A DNA stretch of 6,879 bases from UBA1672 sp050633325 (GTDB lineage Bacteria > Pseudomonadota > Alphaproteobacteria > Micavibrionales > Micavibrionaceae): the NCBI GenBank assembly GCA_050633325.1, contig JBOEGH010000020.1:1-6879 (forward strand), given 5' to 3'. Of this stretch, positions 4,635 through 6,879 are shown piece after piece. The notes below the pieces were generated by a model. It was given only the letters and a program-made list of their open reading frames with translations. It had not been told where the DNA came from and made no database searches. A program made the position numbers and the translations under genes. Position 1 is the first letter of the stretch. Every line of letters begins with the position of its first letter.

Positions 4635-6449
4635 ATGACCTTACGCGTTAGCATTTATGCACGATACAGCTCTGACCTTCAAAGTGATGCGTCAATAGAA
4701 GATCAAATCCGTCTTTGCAGCGAAAAATCACAATCTGAAGGCTGGGCGGTGCAAAACTGCTATACCGATGCAGGGGTTTCAGGGGCATCTTTGATACGCC
4801 CCGGTATTCAATCCCTACTCCAAGCGGCCATGAATGGTGAATTTGATGTTCTGCTCTGTGAGGCAATGGACAGATTATCCCGTGATCAGGAGGATATTGC
4901 AGGCATCTATAAACGCATGGAGTTTGCAGGCGTTAAAATCATCACCCTGTCTGAGGGTGAAATCTCCACCCTTCATATCGGCTTGAAAGGCACCATGAAT
5001 GCCATGTTCCTTAAAGACTTGGCTGATAAGACCCGTCGGGGATTACGCGGTAAGGTAGAAAAAGGAAAATCAGGCGGTGGACTTGCTTACGGCTATAAGG
5101 TGGTTAAGCGCTTTGATGTCCATGGGGAGGCAATTAAGGGTGATCGTGAGATTGATGATACCCAAGCTGAGATTATCAGGCGTATCTTTAGCGAATACGC
5201 CAATGACAACAAATCACCCAAATCTATCGCCTCTGATCTGAATGATGAAGGTGTTCCGTGCCCATCAGGCAAATCATGGGGGCAATCCACCATCTATGGC
5301 AACCGCAGGCGCGGTACAGGCATCATCAATAACCATCTCTATATCGGGGAGTTGATCTGGAACCGCCAGCGTTTTATCAAAGACCCTTCAACGGGTAAGC
5401 GTCTTTCACGCCCTAACCCTGAGAATGAGTGGATCAGAAAGGATATGCCCAAACTACGCATTGTGAGCCAAGAGCTCTGGGATGCGGCTAAAGCCCGCCA
5501 AAAGGAACTGGATGAGCGCACAGGGTATTTAGGAGCTAAGAAACGGCCTAAATATCTACTATCAGGCCTGCTCAAATGCGGATCATGTGGTGCTGGCTTT
5601 GCCAAGGTCAATTCTGAGCGTTATGGCTGCTCCGCCGCCCGTAACAAGGGGGAGAGCGTTTGCACCAACAAAACCACTATCCTGCGTAGCAAGCTGGAAA
5701 ACATGGTGTTGGGGGCGTTACAAACCCATTTGATGCGTGATGATCTGGTGGATGTGTTCTGTAAGGAATATACCCGCCATATCAATACCCTAAGATCAGC
5801 CCAGAATGCCGAGCTGAAGAGCTTAAAGTCTGAGCAAGCCAAGCTTGCCAAAGATAAAGAAAACGTCATACAAGCGATTAAGGACGGTGTACCTGCCGCC
5901 ATGATCAAGGATGAGCTTGAAAGGATAGTTAGCAGGCAAGATGAAGTGGCAGAATTGATCAAATGTGCAGGCGCAGAGCCTAAAAGCTTCATTCATCCTG
6001 CAATGGCCAGTCGCTACCAAGCCCAGATCAAACAGATAACCCATACATTACAGGGAAATGATGCGGGAGAGCCGCGTGAGCATGTACGAGCATTAATCGA
6101 GAAGATTGTTCTAACACCACCAGATAATGAAGATGGCCTTCAAATAGACTTACATGGTGATCTTGCGGGAATTCTTGCAATTGCGACAAAGGAGAATGCT
6201 ATGAGCATATCCGGAAATGAAAAACGGCCTGTAGATAAAGTCGTTAATAACAACGCTATCTACAGACCGTCTGTTCAAATGGTAGCGGGGGCTGGATACC
6301 ACCTGTACAGACCGCTATTCATAGCCCATGACATAGCATCTAAACCCACCACCTTAGCCGCGCTACTATCAGATATAGAGGGAGTTCACGACTTTAAGGG
6401 CGCGGATTATACCCACACCACCCCCTACTTAACAAGTGGGAGGCGGTAA
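4635..6449 (+). CDS. Large serine recombinase (site-specific integrase)
   Basis: A 604-aa recombinase that would integrate and excise the element by serine-mediated strand exchange. Domains in order: catalytic resolvase domain about 3-150, with Y-A-R-Y-S-S (Ser12 the likely nucleophile, Arg10 beside it), EDQIRLC at 22-28 and the active-site arginine motif DRLSRD at 79-84 (Arg80, Arg83); recombinase domain about 151-290 (YGYKVV, IYGNRRRGTGIINN, LYIGELIWNR); zinc ribbon about 306-345 with Cys315, Cys318, Cys332 and Cys343; coiled coil about 386-443; and LHGDLAGILA at 506-515. About 90 less conserved residues follow, containing the repeated words IYRP and LYRP. The start at 4635 is one base after the previous stop and puts the catalytic block near residue 12, as usual in the family. 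TTG 4569 and ATG 4623 are upstream in-frame alternatives without a better ribosome binding site; the site for 4635 is itself weak, suggesting coupling. No active-site damage is visible. Confidence 0.94.
   Translation: MTLRVSIYARYSSDLQSDASIEDQIRLCSEKSQSEGWAVQNCYTDAGVSGASLIRPGIQSLLQAAMNGEFDVLLCEAMDRLSRDQEDIAGIYKRMEFAGVKIITLSEGEISTLHIGLKGTMNAMFLKDLADKTRRGLRGKVEKGKSGGGLAYGYKVVKRFDVHGEAIKGDREIDDTQAEIIRRIFSEYANDNKSPKSIASDLNDEGVPCPSGKSWGQSTIYGNRRRGTGIINNHLYIGELIWNRQRFIKDPSTGKRLSRPNPENEWIRKDMPKLRIVSQELWDAAKARQKELDERTGYLGAKKRPKYLLSGLLKCGSCGAGFAKVNSERYGCSAARNKGESVCTNKTTILRSKLENMVLGALQTHLMRDDLVDVFCKEYTRHINTLRSAQNAELKSLKSEQAKLAKDKENVIQAIKDGVPAAMIKDELERIVSRQDEVAELIKCAGAEPKSFIHPAMASRYQAQIKQITHTLQGNDAGEPREHVRALIEKIVLTPPDNEDGLQIDLHGDLAGILAIATKENAMSISGNEKRPVDKVVNNNAIYRPSVQMVAGAGYHLYRPLFIAHDIASKPTTLAALLSDIEGVHDFKGADYTHTTPYLTSGRR
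6225..6314. repeat. Cluster of TACAGRCCG repeats inside the recombinase 3' end
   Basis: The 9-bp word TACAGACCG occurs at 6261-6269 and 6306-6314, 45 bp apart and in the same codon phase. An inverted near-copy, CGGCCTGTA, is at 6225-6233. The inverted copy and the first direct copy form a 13-bp inverted repeat with one mismatch (CGGCCTGTAGATA at 6225-6237, TATCTACAGACCG at 6257-6269), closed by an inner CGTT/AACG stem. Further symmetries are ACAGAC-c-GTCTGT (6262-6274) and the palindrome CTGTACAG (6303-6310). Such a cluster fits a protein-binding or recombination site. Confidence 0.5.
6438..6446 (+). promoter_or_regulatory. Strong ribosome binding site of the mobC gene
   Basis: GGGAGGCGG contains GGAGG at 6439-6443, 7 nt before ATG 6451. 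It lies inside the last codons of the recombinase and rules out the upstream in-frame GTG at 6436 as the start. Confidence 0.7.
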
Positions 6450-6450
6450 A

Positions 6451-6873
6451 ATGACTAAAAACAGAAAAAACCCGGAAAAGAAGTATCCGCCGCCATTCTC
6501 ATTACGCCTTAATAATGAAGAACGAGCAGAACTCACAAAGCTGGCTGAAGGCAGGCCGCTTGGTCAATTCATCAAGGATGCGATCTTTGCCAAAGGCCTG
6601 CGACCTGCCGCTCCTCGCACAGTTCCACAGCATGATCGCAAGCAACTTGCCAAGCTTTTAGGAGCTTTGGGCCAATCGCGCATAGCCTCCAACATCAACC
6701 AACTGGCAAAAGCGGCCAACTCAGGCTCCTTACCTGTTAATAATGAAGTACTGGAATCCCTAAATGAGTCCGTTACAGCCATCCAGTGGATGCGTGACAC
6801 CCTGATCAAAGCTATGGGCTTAAAGCCCCAAAGCCAGCCAGAAAGTGAGGCTCACGATGATCCTCAAGGGTAA
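6451..6873 (+). CDS. mobC: MobC-like relaxosome accessory protein
   Basis: A 140-aa protein of the plasmid mobilization MobC type. These small proteins bind near the origin of transfer and help the relaxase open and nick DNA. The N-terminus is basic (KNRKNPEKK). Residues about 15-46 (PFSLRLNNEERAEL, then GQFIKDAIF) match a ribbon-helix-helix DNA-binding fold: one strand and two helices. Residues about 66-92 hold the MobC signature, LAKLLGALGQSRIASNINQLA followed by KAANSG, related to the usual L-G-R-I-G-N-N-L-N-Q-I-A pattern. A helix with Trp113 follows, then a polar tail. The start at 6451 is chosen for its ribosome binding site and lies one base after the recombinase stop. Its 3' end overlaps the relaxase start by 17 nt, the common mobC-relaxase order. 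It could also act as a repressor of its own operon, as such proteins sometimes do; that is inference. Confidence 0.86.
   Translation: MTKNRKNPEKKYPPPFSLRLNNEERAELTKLAEGRPLGQFIKDAIFAKGLRPAAPRTVPQHDRKQLAKLLGALGQSRIASNINQLAKAANSGSLPVNNEVLESLNESVTAIQWMRDTLIKAMGLKPQSQPESEAHDDPQG
6847..6850 (+). promoter_or_regulatory. Ribosome binding site of the relaxase gene
   Basis: GAGG lies 6 nt before ATG 6857 within the end of mobC. It supports an overlapping, coupled start for the relaxase. Confidence 0.5.
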
Positions 6874-6879
6874 TCAACG
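6857..6879 (+). CDS. Relaxase/mobilization nuclease, first codons only
   Basis: Only the first eight codons or so are in the window: ATG ATC CTC AAG GGT AAT CAA CG, giving M-I-L-K-G-N-Q-R. This start is characteristic of relaxases in alphaproteobacterial mobile elements (typically MILKG-x-QRGG), and the position right after mobC, with a 17-nt overlap and GAGG upstream, fits. The enzyme would nick one strand at the origin of transfer and stay linked to it through a tyrosine. With so little sequence the catalytic residues cannot be checked, so the call rests on the start motif and context. Confidence 0.7.

Noticed and set aside
5678..5685. TATCCTGC, a full match to the IncP-type nick consensus
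   Set aside because: It lies inside the catalytic recombinase gene with no flanking inverted repeat; such a short degenerate word is expected about once by chance in a window of this size.
5339..5992. Minus-strand open frames opposite the recombinase (90 and 123 codons)
   Set aside because: They are shadows of a strongly coding plus-strand gene, with no domain or ribosome binding site of their own.
6277..6330. A complete tRNA gene on the minus strand
   Set aside because: Only an acceptor-like strand ending in CCA is present; no T-loop, anticodon arm or 5' acceptor strand can be found.
6436..6450. GTG start for mobC
   Set aside because: It precedes and consumes the ribosome binding site GGAGG, which is well spaced for ATG 6451.

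Overview
The window looks like part of an integrated mobilizable or conjugative element from an alphaproteobacterium of moderate-to-low GC content. The lineage call is an inference. It rests on the recombinase type (large serine recombinase with an LHGDLAGILA block near its C-terminus), the small helical protein just before it, and the relaxase start MILKGNQR, which I associate with alphaproteobacterial mobile elements. No rRNA, tRNA, CRISPR array or insertion sequence is visible. Every supported gene is on the + strand.

Left module (about 2-4137): five tightly packed genes. They are the 3' part of a membrane protein that enters from the left edge, a lipoprotein, a secreted von Willebrand factor A (VWA) protein with an intact metal site (MIDAS), a VirD4/TraG-type coupling ATPase, and a small protein with four predicted membrane segments. 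Gaps are 5 and 11 nt, then a 14-nt overlap, then direct abutment, so this is one operon. The coupling ATPase has no N-terminal membrane anchor, and the four-helix protein that follows could supply it. The lipoprotein and VWA protein are predicted to face the periplasm or cell surface and may help with envelope assembly or cell contact.

Middle (4138-4417): the only sizeable non-coding stretch. It is crowded with inverted repeats, some of them mutually exclusive, and ends in a good intrinsic terminator whose T-run touches the ribosome binding site of the next gene. It could be a conditional leader, a small RNA or an origin of transfer.

Right module (4418-6879): a 71-aa helical protein, a 604-aa large serine recombinase, a MobC-like relaxosome protein and the first codons of a relaxase that leaves the right edge. 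Spacing is 1 nt, 1 nt and a 17-nt overlap, so integration/excision and DNA processing appear to share one transcript.

Taken together, the recombinase would move the element in and out of a chromosome, the relaxase with MobC would nick and lead one strand, and the coupling ATPase would hand it to a secretion channel. No channel (VirB/Trb) genes are visible here; they may lie to the left or be supplied in trans. The least explained parts are the lipoprotein/VWA pair with the anchorless ATPase, the structured leader, and a cluster of TACAGRCCG repeats inside the 3' end of the recombinase gene.
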